A DNA stretch of 64,000 bases. Origin: Adiantum capillus-veneris (lineage: Eukaryota > Streptophyta > Polypodiopsida > Polypodiales > Pteridaceae). Under the pieces are notes generated by a model. It was given only the letters and a program-made list of their open reading frames with translations. It searched no databases and was not told the DNA's origin. The stretch spans positions 59,635,184 to 59,699,183 of the forward strand of contig CM043942.1 of assembly GCA_014529385.2 (NCBI GenBank), written 5' to 3'. Position numbers and translations under genes: made by a program. Of this stretch, positions 22,879 through 32,106 are shown piece by piece. The stretch's first letter is position 1. Each line of letters begins with the position of its first letter.

Positions 22879-23821
22879 TCACGTACCATCATAGAGCATC
22901 TTTTCCAAAGAGAGTGCTTCAGAGTCCTTGACAAGATCTTCATTGTTTGGACCCTCATAATTTTCGTTGGAGTTACACTCATGCTTCATGTAACAATACT
23001 TACATGAGACAGCGGCCTTTGGACAGATCTTTGGTAGAAGGCGACTCAAATAGGGCTTCAAGCGATACCCGTTTACCTTCCTAGAGTGCTCTTTCCCATT
23101 CAAGTCCATAAGTTGATAGTAACTTGAATTGAAAGCCTTCTTAACTATGTATGGACCTTGCCATCTAGTTTCAAATTTGGCATCAAAACGATTATCGAGT
23201 CGATTGTCATACCTTAGCACAAGATCTCCTTCATTGATGCCTTTGTCCTTTACTTTCCTGTCAAGCTTTTCTTTTGCTTGCGTAGCTTTCCTCTTGTAGC
23301 ACTCGTAAGTTGCTTCTCTTTTCACTTCAAGCTCCACTAACGTAAGAAGTCGATCCATCCATACCTCTTGATCATCTTGTGCACCTTTGCCATGAAGCCG
23401 CATTGTTGGAATGTTGAGCTCGATAGCCTGCAAAGCCTCTTGACCATAGACCAAGTGAAATTGTGTGAACTCCGTGGCTTCCCTATATGTGGTTCGATAT
23501 TCCCACAAGGCACCATCCAAGAAGTCATCCCATAACTTTTTTTTGTTTTGTACCATCTTTCTAAGGATGCCTGCAATGACACTGTTAGCCTTCTCCACCA
23601 AACCATTTGACTGTGGGTAGTATTGTGTGCTATGACGATGTAGAATGTGAAGCTCTTCACAAACTTCCGTGAGTAAACCCTTCTTGAACCCCGGACCATT
23701 ATCCGAAAAAATCTCTAGAGGTGTGCCAAATCTACAACAAATATTAGTGTAGACAAACCTGCTCACTGTTTTTCCATTTACACTTTCCACACTTTGTGCT
23801 TCCACCCACCTAGTCATATAG
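22879..23821 (-). pseudogene. Element C integrase, C-terminal part
   Basis: This is the C-terminal two thirds of the integrase, from MTRWVEAQ, with FSDNGPGF and NGLVEKAN (second Asp and Glu of the catalytic triad) and the RWQGPYIV region. It is closely similar to the element A integrase. Its N-terminal part lies beyond element B, at 33596 onward. The coding line was split by insertion of B, marked by the tctac duplication. Confidence 0.9.
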
Positions 23822-23826
23822 TCTAC
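23822..23826. repeat. Target site duplication of element B, left copy
   Basis: tctac here and at 33591-33595 flank element B exactly. Removing B and one copy restores the integrase sequence seen uninterrupted in element A. Confidence 0.9.
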
Positions 23827-25290
23827 TGATGCATGGTTTTTAGGACCCCTTCTGAAGATGCAATAAAGGCACAGTCATTTGTTGGGGAGATGAGGATACT
23901 CTAGTCCAAGGGATCTCGAAAGAGAAGAAAAATATACTTCAAAAGCACCAAAGAGTAAAAAGTGCCATGGATAGAAGATACGTGGGAACGAGCTCTTATG
24001 CATGCCTACAACCTATATCTTACAAAATAGCCCATTCTAGGTGTGAATTTCTAGTGAAATTTACACGAGGATGTTCGTGTGGACTCACAGCACAGCATAC
24101 TCCATTTTCACTTTTTTACCGACAGTAAATATTTTTCACCTGCACGGTAAATACAAATCACTTTTTACCTACAGTAACTTTTTTTACCCATGGTAAATAT
24201 TTTTTACTGCACCATAAGTATTTGGTAGGTAGCCGTTCACTGTTACTAGAAGCAGTGATTGGGCATCAACAATGCAGTTACAGGAGGAGAAAAGGGGAAA
24301 ATCTTATGGTAAAGGTGAGTCAACAGGGATAAAGACTTTTGAGTTGAAAAGAGACATGCTGATTTTTTCAAAGAACACATGTCAAAAGAAGCCATGGTTG
24401 AGGATTTTTTGAGAATTTGATATTCAGGAGGACCCAACAGGTCTCCCCCTGACATGTGCAGAACCTCCAGTTTCAACAGCCACCTTACCTGCTCTTAAAT
24501 GCTGGTCAAGGCCTTATCCCCATGTGCCACAATCAGAAAAATCATCATTTACCCTCCCCTCTCACATCACTCTAGAGAATATCTTGATGGTGACATATCA
24601 GGTGACCTCAATCTGTTGACCACCCTAAGCAAAAAGTAACCCCAATCAGCGGATTTAAGCATGTTTATCCCTAATCCTAAACCCTCTCAGAAACCTATAT
24701 AAGGAGGCCTTCTCTCACTCAAAACCAACACTTCACCCACTTCACCAAGCAAGGAAGCTATGACGACATTGCTCACAACGAGGAGCTATGGATGGAGCTC
24801 TACTCTCTCTCCCTCTCTCTCTCTCCCTCTAGTATGCTACATTACTAGCCCTAAAACCTAAATAAGGAGTCTTCTCTCATGCTCCATGGCCACCATCCTC
24901 GCCATCATTCTCTAAGGTATTGATGTGTTGCTAGTAGGATCATACCTACTTGCTGGGTTGATTGTTTTTGACAAGAGGTTATGCCATCCTTGGCTTGCTT
25001 CTCTATATCCTTGTTATGTATGATCAGATGCCGTTGTATTGTCTTGTGTATATATATGCTACATAAGGTCCCTAAGCTTCGTTTCTATGTGTATTGCCAT
25101 ATGTTTTGATGCCATCATAATGCCAGAAGTCTCACTTGCCTATGTGCACTATGTGTGAGGTCCCTAAACCTCTTAATTTAGGGTGGTGCCCCCTTTGTTT
25201 TGTTCTTTGCTTGTTTGCATGAGGCGTGGTTTGTGGAGTGTGCACGAGTACAGAGGCCACCCGATTGCAATGCTCTTTTTACCGCTATCA
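23827..25290 (+). repeat. 5' LTR of element B
   Basis: It runs TGATGCATGG to ACCGCTATCA, 1464 bp. It includes a TATA box at 24696 and a GTGGTGCCCCC motif at 25183. It has T-rich and TTTTTACC-type short repeats at 24110-24210. Confidence 0.92.
24696..24704 (+). promoter_or_regulatory. TATA box of element B 5' LTR
   Basis: CCTATATAAGGAGGCCTTCT is a strong TATA box with a GGAGGCCTTCTC-like context that recurs in other LTRs of this window. The same box is in the 3' LTR at 32996. Confidence 0.75.
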
Positions 25291-25312
25291 TCTACAGCCC
25301 CCACGGAGGAGG
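25291..25312 (+). other. Primer-site region of element B, lacking TGG
   Basis: After the LTR the sequence reads tctacaGCCCCCACGGAGGA. The GCCCCCACGGAGGA part equals the primer site of element A, but the TGGT that should pair with the tRNA CCA end is replaced by taca. The first nine bases also match the target sequence flanking the 3' LTR. Confidence 0.55.
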
Positions 25313-25361
25313 GCTGCACAGACCTTCAGTCCACAAGCAATGAAGATGTGCAATCTACAAC

Positions 25362-25502
25362 ATGGACGAATGGCGTGAGGAGTTTGCAAATTGGAGAATT
25401 GAAGAGGAGGAGGCTTTAGAGGCCTTAAAAGATTTCATCGAGGTCCTGTTACCAGGTTGCAGTAATTCAAGAAGTAAGTTCTTCTACATGCCTTGTTCAT
25501 GA
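25362..25502 (+). CDS. Leader ORF 1 of element B (46 aa, unknown)
   Basis: This short acidic ORF starts at ATG 25362 (MDEWREEF), Glu-rich and probably helical. Near its end AAGTAAGTTC resembles a splice donor, so it could be the first exon of a longer pre-gag protein whose later parts are at 25536 and 25891. This is inference; no homologue was recognised in the other elements here. Confidence 0.3.
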   Translation: MDEWREEFANWRIEEEEALEALKDFIEVLLPGCSNSRSKFFYMPCS

Positions 25503-25535
25503 TCATCGCCAACGAAGGAGAGTAAGAAGAAGAGC

Positions 25536-25751
25536 TTGATATACCTCTCCTCTCAACCCATGAGTGCTCAAGAAACCTCCAACACACACGAGCTTGAAAT
25601 ATTCTACATCAACATACACAAAGGTACTGTGACACACATTAAGGGAAGAGAAAGCATCACCAGACCTCTCTTTCCTGAGGAGCCGACTAAGAGGAGGAAG
25701 ATCACCTCTACACCTAAGTGGCCCAAGGCCGCAGTGCGTGCTCAAGCGTAA
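25536..25751 (+). CDS. Leader ORF 2 of element B (71 aa, unknown)
   Basis: This small ORF has a basic cluster (TKRRKIT) resembling a nuclear localisation signal. It has a clean coding look but no recognised domain. It may be part of a pre-gag protein broken by splicing or decay, together with the ORFs on either side. Confidence 0.25.
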   Translation: MIYLSSQPMSAQETSNTHELEIFYINIHKGTVTHIKGRESITRPLFPEEPTKRRKITSTPKWPKAAVRAQA

Positions 25752-25890
25752 GGTAACATTTGGCTTAATCTCATTAATAAGGGATTACATGACCACTACA
25801 GGCAAGAAAAAGGCTAGTGAGCAACCAACTTAAACCTCCAACTTGCAACCACGACTCTCACCCCTAAATCCTCCTGAAGCAAAGAGGTGA

Positions 25891-26322
25891 AGGCTTGCCT
25901 ACAAGATTGCCGCCCGTCTGCGAGTGCTCCCAGTGCACTTTGTGAATCCAGACACCACCAATCCCAAGCCAACCTCTTGTCCGCGTGAAGATCACTTTGG
26001 ATATTGTCCAAAGTGCTTTAGAGACCGGGTGAAAAGCCTCCCTGCCCTACCTTTGCTACTAATTTTGAAGAAGTTATCTCAATCTAAGGAAACTATCTTA
26101 GTTGATGATGTGCTGCACATTAATGGTGTCACTTTCATTCGTCATGCTGATTATGGTAATAGCATCCAATTGTTGCTTGCTAAAAGGCTCAGCATTGTAC
26201 AAAGTGTTGCCATCACGCCTTATGTCTTCACAGATGCATCAGGAAGAGTCGAGGTGATCCGAGGTGCTGACCTTCTGTGGATGATCAGGCTCATTGGTCC
26301 CAAGGTGGTGCAACTAAGCTAG
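25891..26322 (+). CDS. Leader ORF 3 of element B (~143 codons, no ATG)
   Basis: This open frame ends at TAG 26320-26322. It contains a CPREDHFGYCPKC cysteine cluster, then a hydrophobic region and YVFTDASGRVEV. It has no ATG near its start, so it is either an exon joined to upstream ORFs, or a decayed frame. It ends 16 bases before the ATG of the conserved small ORF. No family is recognised. Confidence 0.4.
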   Translation, partial: RLAYKIAARLRVLPVHFVNPDTTNPKPTSCPREDHFGYCPKCFRDRVKSLPALPLLLILKKLSQSKETILVDDVLHINGVTFIRHADYGNSIQLLLAKRLSIVQSVAITPYVFTDASGRVEVIRGADLLWMIRLIGPKVVQLS

Positions 26323-26338
26323 GCTCTTGTGTGTAAGT

Positions 26339-26566
26339 ATGGATGCCAATAATGAGAATGATGATCCCCGCATGTTTCCTTTCCATTTTGTGTGTCATAT
26401 CCGTGTGAATATTTGTATTGATAGAAAAATCTTTTATCAACAAAGAATAGCCCTGTTGTTTGGAGCCGAGAGACTTGGGGAAATCTTGCGCTCTCCTCAT
26501 CCTGTCATTCTACCCTTACTAGACTACTACCATTCCTTTGATGTGTCGATCTTCATCCTATTTTGA
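26339..26566 (+). CDS. Pre-gag small ORF of element B (75 aa, unknown)
   Basis: This is the element B member of the conserved pre-gag family, from ATG 26339 (MDANNEND). It shares 44 of 63 aligned residues without gaps with element A copy 2, although many codons differ at third positions. The conserved core includes HIRVNI, QQR, GEIL, SPHPVILPL and SFDV, and it ends IFILF then TGA. Gag begins 91 bases further on. The function is unknown. Confidence 0.72.
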   Translation: MDANNENDDPRMFPFHFVCHIRVNICIDRKIFYQQRIALLFGAERLGEILRSPHPVILPLLDYYHSFDVSIFILF

Positions 26567-26657
26567 GCTAAGTTGTGCTAAAGCTCCAAATTGTAATTAC
26601 CATACTCTATTTTAAAATAAATTGGAGCTGTTTGTGTAATTGTTTACTCTCTCACTT

Positions 26658-28622
26658 ATGGCCTTCTCTAATTTTTATGGTAAGCCTGGGGAGGTTGCTC
26701 CAGACTTTTTGGATAATTTGGAAATGGCCTTTCTGGTATCGGGAAGGGATGACGAAGCTACTAAGTTAAGGGCCTTTCCTTTGGTCTTGAGGGAAGGTGC
26801 AAAATTATGGTATCAAACTTTGGCACCTGAAGAAAGAATAGACTGGGAGTCCTTAAAGATGGCCTTCATCGAAGAATTTCGCCACCATGAGCCTCCAGAG
26901 GAGATATGGAGACAGCTCTTAGAGCTACACCAAACATCACCCAATGACTATAGAAGCTATGAAGGAAAGTTTTCCAACCTGTGGGAGAAATGGTGTGCAT
27001 CACTAGGTGAAGGAGAAAGGGCGCCAGAATGCCTAAAGAAGGACTATTTCCTGGCAGGGCTTTACCCCATCCTTCGAGAAAAGGTAAAAGGTAAATTCCT
27101 AGATACCTTTGATAAAGCTATGACTTATGCAAGGGATAAGGATAGGAAGTTAAAATTCCAAGCTCAACTACAAGGGGGAATGGAGCCTCCACCACTAGCT
27201 CAACCTACGGCAAGGGTAGTAGCAGGGACAGGAGCAACAGACCAAGAGTCCTCTCAACAAGAATTACTTCAACAAATCACCAATCAACTAGAGAGTCTGC
27301 CCATCAATCTAGTTCAAGGTGTAAGGGCTCCCCAGCCAGGAAATGAACGAAATAGACAAGAAGGACAAAGGCAAGCACGTGAGTACATTTGCTACAACTG
27401 TGGAGAGGTAGGTCACGGCATGTATTATTGCCCCCATCCACGACGCTATCAAGGAAATGGTAATCAAAGACGGCCTCCTTGCCAGCAAGTCACTCCTCCT
27501 CGAGCTAGGCCACTAAATGGACAAAATGCACACGTGGCTCCACCAATCCAAATATTGAGACCCCCTCCTCCACCACCACAAGCACCAGCAGAGATCCCTC
27601 CACTACCATCGGGAGGGGAGGACAGGGCTGTCTCTGTCATAAGTCTTGACAATGGTAAGGATAAAGGGAAAGAAAAAATGGAGGAAGTTGTTGCCATGCC
27701 AATAAAGAGAGTTAGGAGACAAAGAACTGATGAAATGGAAGCTTCAGAGCCGGATAAAGGGAATGAGGGTTCCTCCCAAGTGATAGGAGACAAGAAAAGG
27801 AAGAGTAGGTCAAGGAGGCACATAGGAGTAGAAGACTTTCCACTTGGGGTAGGATCCATACCTTACGACCTGGTAGTAGATGTGAGTAAGCAAGGACCAA
27901 AGATTTCATGGCAGCAACTCCTCCACCTTTCCCCAAAGATGCGTAGAACCTGGTCTAAGATGGTCAGCACCAGGAGGGCTGAGGCAAAGTCAGTTGGGTC
28001 TATTAGTGCAAGAGGCATGAAGGATACAGTGCCAGTCATTGATGCAGAGATTAAGATTCAGCGAGTCTCCAATGTGTACGTAGATGGTGGAGCCGAGATT
28101 TTTTTTATGACAGAAAAATTAATGCACAGGTTGGGTTTGGAAGTAAACGAGCAAACTTCCTTACAAGCTAAGATGGAAAATAATGTAAGGGTGGCTTGTG
28201 TGGGAAAGGTTAATGGAGTGAAGGTTTCAGTTTTTGGTGTTGCAATCTCAATTGATGCTTATGTGATCCCAACTAAGGGGGAGGGCTATCCGCTAATCCT
28301 TGAAAGACCTTGGCTTATGGCTATGAATGCTAGGCAAGATTGGGAGACAGGTTCCCTTGAGTTGCGACCAAATCATAAGGTAGGTGGCAAGCAACAAAAA
28401 ATTGTGTATGACATGAAGCAGGGTAGACAACAAGACCTAGAGATGGAGACTTCTATGGATGAATGGAGCACAAGCAGCTGCTCTTCATCTGAGGATGAGT
28501 CATCTGAGGAGGATGCTAGCTCTTTGGAAGTCATGGGTATAATACTGCGAAACCCAGAAGGAGAAGGTGGTCAAGACTCTCTAAACAAGGAAGAAGGATG
28601 GCTTAGAGGAGATGCTAGCTAA
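26658..28622 (+). CDS. Element B gag-protease polyprotein
   Basis: The start is chosen at ATG 26658 (MAFSNFYG), which matches the element F gag start MAFSYPEF; an earlier in-frame TTG at 26640 is not used. A Retrotrans_gag capsid region lies around residues 20-160, the CCHC knuckle CYNCGEVGHGMYYC near residue 245, then a basic linker. The retropepsin has active site VDGGAE and flap-side LILERPW. The C-terminus is Glu/Ser-rich. The frame ends at TAA 28620-28622, overlapping the pol ATG by 11 bases. Confidence 0.9.
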   Translation: MAFSNFYGKPGEVAPDFLDNLEMAFLVSGRDDEATKLRAFPLVLREGAKLWYQTLAPEERIDWESLKMAFIEEFRHHEPPEEIWRQLLELHQTSPNDYRSYEGKFSNLWEKWCASLGEGERAPECLKKDYFLAGLYPILREKVKGKFLDTFDKAMTYARDKDRKLKFQAQLQGGMEPPPLAQPTARVVAGTGATDQESSQQELLQQITNQLESLPINLVQGVRAPQPGNERNRQEGQRQAREYICYNCGEVGHGMYYCPHPRRYQGNGNQRRPPCQQVTPPRARPLNGQNAHVAPPIQILRPPPPPPQAPAEIPPLPSGGEDRAVSVISLDNGKDKGKEKMEEVVAMPIKRVRRQRTDEMEASEPDKGNEGSSQVIGDKKRKSRSRRHIGVEDFPLGVGSIPYDLVVDVSKQGPKISWQQLLHLSPKMRRTWSKMVSTRRAEAKSVGSISARGMKDTVPVIDAEIKIQRVSNVYVDGGAEIFFMTEKLMHRLGLEVNEQTSLQAKMENNVRVACVGKVNGVKVSVFGVAISIDAYVIPTKGEGYPLILERPWLMAMNARQDWETGSLELRPNHKVGGKQQKIVYDMKQGRQQDLEMETSMDEWSTSSCSSSEDESSEEDASSLEVMGIILRNPEGEGGQDSLNKEEGWLRGDAS

Positions 28623-31600
28623 GGACCTACTAGAAGAAGAGAGAGAAACCTATTTGCAGGTACTAAAGAAGCATGCTGGCCTCTTTATAACTGATTACGA
28701 GCACATTAAAGGAGTGACGATAACCCAACACCATATCCAATTAAAGGAAGGTGCCAAACCAGTGGTGCAAAGGCTAAGGAGATTAGGGCTAGTGCAACAA
28801 GATGCACTCTTAAAAGAAGTAAAAAGATTACTCAAGGCAGGATTTATCTACCCAGTGGAAGATTCTGAGTGGGTGTCTCCAGTTGTGGTAACACCAAAGA
28901 AAAATGGGAAGTGGAGGGTATGTGTGGATTACAAGCCTCTAAACGCAGCCACAAAAAGGGACCATTTTCCTTTGCCTTTTCAAGATGAAATACTAAATGA
29001 AGTGGCTGGTCATGAAAGGTACACAGTGTGTGATGGGTACTCAGGCTACTTCCAAATCAGAATTGCAGATGAATACCAAAGAAAGACTACCTTCATAACA
29101 CCTTGGGGGTGTTTTGCTTATAGAGTTATGCCTTTTGGTTTAACTAATGCCCCAGCTACTTTCCAGAGGTTTATGAACTTGGTGTTTCAACCTTACTTTG
29201 GTAAGTCCATACGAGTCTTCATTGATGATTTTTGCATTTACAGCTCTAGGGAAGTACATCTGTCCAAGGTTGATGAAGGTTTCACCCGTCTGGCCCAATT
29301 GGGTGGGCAATTGAATAAAGACAAGTGCCACATAGGTGAGAGAAAGGTCACTCTACTAGGCCACGTTGTGTCTCAAGATGGTATTGAGGCTGACCCTGAA
29401 AAGGTAAAGACATTGTTAGCTTTACCTACTCCTTCAAACGTGAAGCAACTAATCTCCTTCATTCAAAAGGTTCGCTACATGGGACGATTCATACATCTCC
29501 TTTCTCAGGCAATCTATCCTTTGCAGCAGCTCACTAAACACACTACATTGACATGGAGTGAGGAGGGTGAAAGGTGCTTTCAAGAAGTTAAAACCATTTG
29601 GAGCTCATTGCCTGTCGTCCTACAACCCACATGGGGTGAATTATTCTATGTAAATCCTAGTGTAGGTCCAGAAGCTCTAGGAGCTGTCTTGATGCAAAAA
29701 GACCCAAAGACATCTCTCATGAGACCAGTCTACTTCTCTAGTAGAGTGACGACAGCTGCTGAAAAGGGTTTCAGCGCAACTGAGAAATTGGTGCTAGCTC
29801 TTAAGTTTGTAGTGGAGAAGTTTCGGGCTTACTTACTTTCGAGACAATTTGTGGTGATCACAACTGAGGAGGTTTTTCCATATGCCCCACAACACATGAA
29901 ATTGTCTCAAAGAATAGCAAAGTGGGTGGTGCAGCTTCAAGAGTTTGACTACACACTACAAGTAGAGGATTCCACCCGTGCTTGTTTGGCAGATGTCCTC
30001 ACACAAAGGTGTTATGAGAAGGCCAAGAAAGAGGCACTTAGTAAGGTACCGCCTATCCCGGAGCCTGAAGTTCTACTAGGAGCACACAATCTGTATTTTG
30101 ATGGGGCTTACAAGAGGACCAAAGACAAGGCATCAGTAGGCATAGTAATATTAGGTCGAGAGAAGGAGAATATCTTTGCAAAAGGGTTTCATCTAAAAGA
30201 GGTTAATTCTAACAATGAAGCAGAGTACCATGCCTTTGTTTTAGGGTTGCAATGTTGTCTTTGTCAGGGCATCACGAAGCTAAATGTTTTTGGTGACTCC
30301 ATGTTGATTGTTAAGCAAATGGTTGGTGTATGGGCCTGTAAAAATGACAAATTGTCTGTTAAGATGAGGGAAGCAAAGGCCTTGTTGAAGGGTTTTAAAG
30401 AAGTTCGAGTGCACTTTGTACCTAGAGATCAAAATCGAGAAGCAGATGCCTTAGCAGGTGAAGAACTACAAACTCTCATAGTAGGTGCTATCCTTGTGAA
30501 AAGTCCTTTATACCAGGGAAAGGAGGAGCTGCATGATTTACTTTACTTTCTTGAGCATTGTGAAGCACCCTCTGGTATGAGTAAAAGTGAACGTAGGTGG
30601 TTGGCAAAAAAGGCTACCAGCTATAGCTTAGTGAATGAGGACTTGTATTGTAGAGGGAAAGATGTTGTCTTAAGGAGAGTTCCTGCATCCCAAGAGATAA
30701 AGGATATTTTGTTTAGTTGTCATGAAGGTGTGTGTGGTGGCCACTTTGCACAAGAGATTACTAGCAGAAAGATTTTACAAGCAGGGTTCACGTGGCCAAG
30801 CCTTCATCGAGATGTACAACATTGGTGCTGCACATGTGAGGTTTGCCAAAAAGCTGGACCAAGGCGTCTTACCCATGAAAATCAGCATCCAATCAAAACC
30901 TATGGGCCATTTGAAAAATGGGGGATAGATGCAATAGGGCCACTACCTTGCACTCAATCAGGGAAGGAATACATCATTATGGGGGTGGAGTACATGACCA
31001 GATGGGCAGAAGCTCGTCCCACAAAGCGCATCACAGCCAAGGACGTGAGTGATTTCATTTTTGAATGCCTTTGTTGCCGTTTTGGCACACCTTTGGAGAT
31101 TCTCTCGGATAGGGGACCGGGATTTCGAGCTGATTTAGTCGGGAAATTGATGAGCAAGTTAAAAATCAAGTGCAGGCACTCTACACCATACTACCCTCAA
31201 TGCAATGGTCTTGTGGAAAAGGTAAATGGTCTTATATGTAAAATCATCACTAAGCAAGTGCATTTACATCCTAAGGCATGGGACAAACACCTAGATGCAG
31301 CACTTTGGGCCTATAGAACATCCTTTAAAACATCCTTGGGGTATACACCTTTTCACTTGGTTTACGGGCAAGAGGCACTATTGCCTATAGAAGTGGAGCT
31401 AGCGAGCCTCCGAGTTCTAAAAGCACATCAAGAGGATAGTCAAGAGAAGCGGGTGGAAGGAAGAATCATCGATTTGGAGAGGTTAGGGCTAGATCGAGAG
31501 TCAGCAGTGAAGTACTATGCAGCCCAGGCAGAGAAGAAACGAAAGAAGTTCAATCGCAACCTTGTCAAGAAAGGTATCAAGGAAGGTTCTTTAGTGCTCA

Positions 31601-31629
31601 GATTCGACAATCGCTTTGATCGCAGGTAG
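28612..31629 (+). CDS. Element B pol: RT, RNase H, aRH, integrase
   Basis: This is a 1005-residue pol. RT has catalytic D141 (VCDGYSG) and D205/D206 (FIDDF), with MPFGLTNAPATFQR. The first RNase H lacks its first Asp (YVNPSVG, N348). The archaeal-type RNase H keeps D497, E538, D562 and D612. Integrase has CGGHF and CTCEVC zinc-site motifs and D773, D833, E869, giving a D-59-D-35-E spacing. It is in a different frame from gag-protease, open only from 28585, so it needs reinitiation at ATG 28612, a frameshift, or is a mutation. A TAG at 31627 cuts off the last ~68 codons. Confidence 0.92.
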   Translation: MLAKDLLEEERETYLQVLKKHAGLFITDYEHIKGVTITQHHIQLKEGAKPVVQRLRRLGLVQQDALLKEVKRLLKAGFIYPVEDSEWVSPVVVTPKKNGKWRVCVDYKPLNAATKRDHFPLPFQDEILNEVAGHERYTVCDGYSGYFQIRIADEYQRKTTFITPWGCFAYRVMPFGLTNAPATFQRFMNLVFQPYFGKSIRVFIDDFCIYSSREVHLSKVDEGFTRLAQLGGQLNKDKCHIGERKVTLLGHVVSQDGIEADPEKVKTLLALPTPSNVKQLISFIQKVRYMGRFIHLLSQAIYPLQQLTKHTTLTWSEEGERCFQEVKTIWSSLPVVLQPTWGELFYVNPSVGPEALGAVLMQKDPKTSLMRPVYFSSRVTTAAEKGFSATEKLVLALKFVVEKFRAYLLSRQFVVITTEEVFPYAPQHMKLSQRIAKWVVQLQEFDYTLQVEDSTRACLADVLTQRCYEKAKKEALSKVPPIPEPEVLLGAHNLYFDGAYKRTKDKASVGIVILGREKENIFAKGFHLKEVNSNNEAEYHAFVLGLQCCLCQGITKLNVFGDSMLIVKQMVGVWACKNDKLSVKMREAKALLKGFKEVRVHFVPRDQNREADALAGEELQTLIVGAILVKSPLYQGKEELHDLLYFLEHCEAPSGMSKSERRWLAKKATSYSLVNEDLYCRGKDVVLRRVPASQEIKDILFSCHEGVCGGHFAQEITSRKILQAGFTWPSLHRDVQHWCCTCEVCQKAGPRRLTHENQHPIKTYGPFEKWGIDAIGPLPCTQSGKEYIIMGVEYMTRWAEARPTKRITAKDVSDFIFECLCCRFGTPLEILSDRGPGFRADLVGKLMSKLKIKCRHSTPYYPQCNGLVEKVNGLICKIITKQVHLHPKAWDKHLDAALWAYRTSFKTSLGYTPFHLVYGQEALLPIEVELASLRVLKAHQEDSQEKRVEGRIIDLERLGLDRESAVKYYAAQAEKKRKKFNRNLVKKGIKEGSLVLRFDNRFDRR

Positions 31630-31833
31630 GATGGTAAGTTCTTGCTTAAGTGGGAAGGCCCTTTTGTAGTGATACAGAGGTTCTCAAATGGTAGTTACCA
31701 ACTAGGTGACCTAGATGGTAAGGTACATCAGACCCCGATAAATGGTTGGCGATTGAAGGCCTACCAATGTCGTCTTTCACGGCCATATGCTGGTGAAATC
31801 AATGCTAAGGATGGTTCAGAAAAGGAAAAATAG
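31630..31833 (+). pseudogene. Element B integrase C-terminal tail after TAG
   Basis: This is in frame with pol, separated by the single TAG at 31627-31629. KWEGPFVVIQRF and NGSYQLGDLDGK match the integrase C-terminal end in element E, where the frame reads through. The stop is thus a nonsense mutation or a readthrough site. Confidence 0.8.
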
Positions 31834-32106
31834 AGAAGAAAAAAAGACAAAAAGAGAATGCTACCAGTGAAAGTGGATATTGACAATGGATGGGGTGTGG
31901 CTTTCAAGGGTCTAGGAGACCAGTTGTTAGTCATGGATGGATACAATTATTCATCAGAAAGGACTAAACAGGGTGCATCAGCCAAGAAAGCAGTAACATG
32001 GCAAATTCAATTGGTACCAGGTGGGTAAGTATTCAAGAGAACCCTATTGTAGCACAACCTACAGCTAGAGGCATCAAATACCTCTAGCTTAAGGGGGAGG
32101 GCTATA
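31834..32106 (+). other. Element B 3' untranslated region and polypurine tract
   Basis: About 250 bases without a convincing ORF end in a purine run, AAGGGGGAGGGCTATA, directly before the 3' LTR at 32107. Confidence 0.75.
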
